The notes below the pieces were generated by a model, which saw nothing but the letters and a program-made list of their open reading frames with translations, was not told where the DNA came from and did no database searches. Of a stretch of 6,705 bases of DNA, positions 6,374 to 6,705 are shown piece by piece (the first letter of the stretch is position 1; every line of letters begins with the position of its first letter). The position numbers were made by a program, and so were the translations under genes. Origin of the DNA: Bacteroidales bacterium (GTDB taxonomy: Bacteria > Bacteroidota > Bacteroidia > Bacteroidales > JAOZTL01); assembly GCA_029942205.1 (NCBI GenBank), contig JAOZTL010000179.1:1-6705 (forward strand). Direction: 5' to 3'.

Positions 6374-6705
6374 TTAAAGTTCTCCAAATAATTCTTCAGA
6401 TCTCGTGCTATATGCTTTTTTAGAAATATTAATTCTTGATACAGCTCTAATTATATTAGCCACTTTAGGATTATTCAACCCTCCTTTGTGGTCGAGTAAG
6501 TGCTGCTCTCTTCCTCTTATTGCAAATCTGGCGTGCTTACCTTGTGCTACCTTATCTACCTCTATTTCTGTAAATCCAGCTTTAAAGTATTTATGATTAT
6601 AGAGCCGCCGCCTGATAAGCTTTTGAATATCACCAAAGCCACTGGTCCGTCCAATGTATATTTGTCCTGTTACAGGGTTTGTCAGTATATAAGTAACATA
6701 CACCC
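6374..6705 (-). CDS. C-terminal GIY-YIG/URI-type nuclease module, probable polymorphic toxin tip (5' partial)
   Basis: The last 109 residues, counted from the first complete codon, of a protein that runs off the window. The core resembles the GIY-YIG (URI) nuclease fold: YILTNPVTGQIYIGRTSG (visible residues 5-22, with YIG at 16-18 and Arg19), an arginine-rich helix RRRLYNH (31-37), and AIRGREQHLLDH (61-72), whose Glu66 is the candidate metal-binding acid, then GGLNNP (74-79) with an Asn in the usual late position. The pattern NPVTGQ-Y-GRTSG followed by IRGREQ-L-D--GG recalls the Tox-URI toxin tips at the ends of RHS and other polymorphic toxins, which cut nucleic acid in a rival cell. The frame stays open to the window edge, and the first visible GTG codon (6703-6701) is most likely internal. 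The following small gene fits an immunity protein. A free-standing small GIY-YIG protein is the main alternative. Confidence 0.65.
   Translation of the reverse strand, partial: VYVTYILTNPVTGQIYIGRTSGFGDIQKLIRRRLYNHKYFKAGFTEIEVDKVAQGKHARFAIRGREQHLLDHKGGLNNPKVANIIRAVSRINISKKAYSTRSEELFGEL

Noticed and set aside
6355..6387. Upstream TTG start for the immunity-like gene
   Set aside because: It would add 11 residues and overlap the toxin by 14 bases; the ATG at 6354 has a clean A-rich leader and no overlap, so it is preferred, though TTG cannot be excluded because the acyltransferase here also uses TTG.
6405..6596. 63-codon plus-strand open frame
   Set aside because: It is opposite the nuclease-like module, whose motifs make the minus strand the coding one.
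1..6705. CRISPR arrays, tRNA/rRNA genes, insertion sequences
   Set aside because: No regular spaced repeats, cloverleaf-like segments, transposase motifs or terminal inverted repeats were seen on either strand.

Overview
The window looks like chromosomal DNA from a member of the Bacteroidota, plausibly Cytophagales-like. The evidence is the AT-rich composition with A-rich, Shine-Dalgarno-poor gene leaders, a textbook Bacteroidota promoter (TTTG-N17-TATCTTTG) in front of the peptidase gene, and a 7TM-DISM/PAS/SpoIIE-phosphatase receptor of a kind common in that group. No rRNA, tRNA, CRISPR array or transposase is visible. All confidently called genes lie on the minus strand, so transcription runs from high to low coordinates.

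Layout in the direction of transcription: (1) 6705-6374, the C-terminal end of a protein that continues past the window edge. It carries a compact GIY-YIG/URI-type nuclease-like module that resembles the toxin tip of a polymorphic toxin. (2) 6354-6019, a 111-residue helical protein of no recognised family, 19 bases behind it, in the position of a cognate immunity gene. (3) 6009-5905, a GC-rich 34-codon reading frame in phase with gene 2 after its stop, ending 4 bases before the next gene. It is either a small gene or a gene remnant. (4) 5900-5415, a GDYXXLXY-family membrane-anchored protein without its usual membrane-protein partner (DUF2157/DUF4401). (5) A 334-base gap with no clear gene. (6) 5080-2465, an 871-residue receptor: signal peptide, extracellular sensor, seven TM helices, coiled coil, PAS, coiled coil, PP2C/SpoIIE phosphatase. 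(7) 2322-1102, a single-subunit M16B zinc peptidase with its own strong-looking promoter. (8) 1003-56, a FemAB/GNAT-like acyltransferase starting at TTG. The first 55 bases may hold the tail of a convergent plus-strand gene and a small terminator hairpin.

The genes do not form one pathway. The 5080-56 part reads as ordinary housekeeping and signalling genes. The 6705-5905 part reads as an accessory locus, with a probable secreted nuclease toxin tip, its immunity protein, and a compositionally odd scrap at the junction with the chromosomal gene. That junction is the most interesting part of the window.
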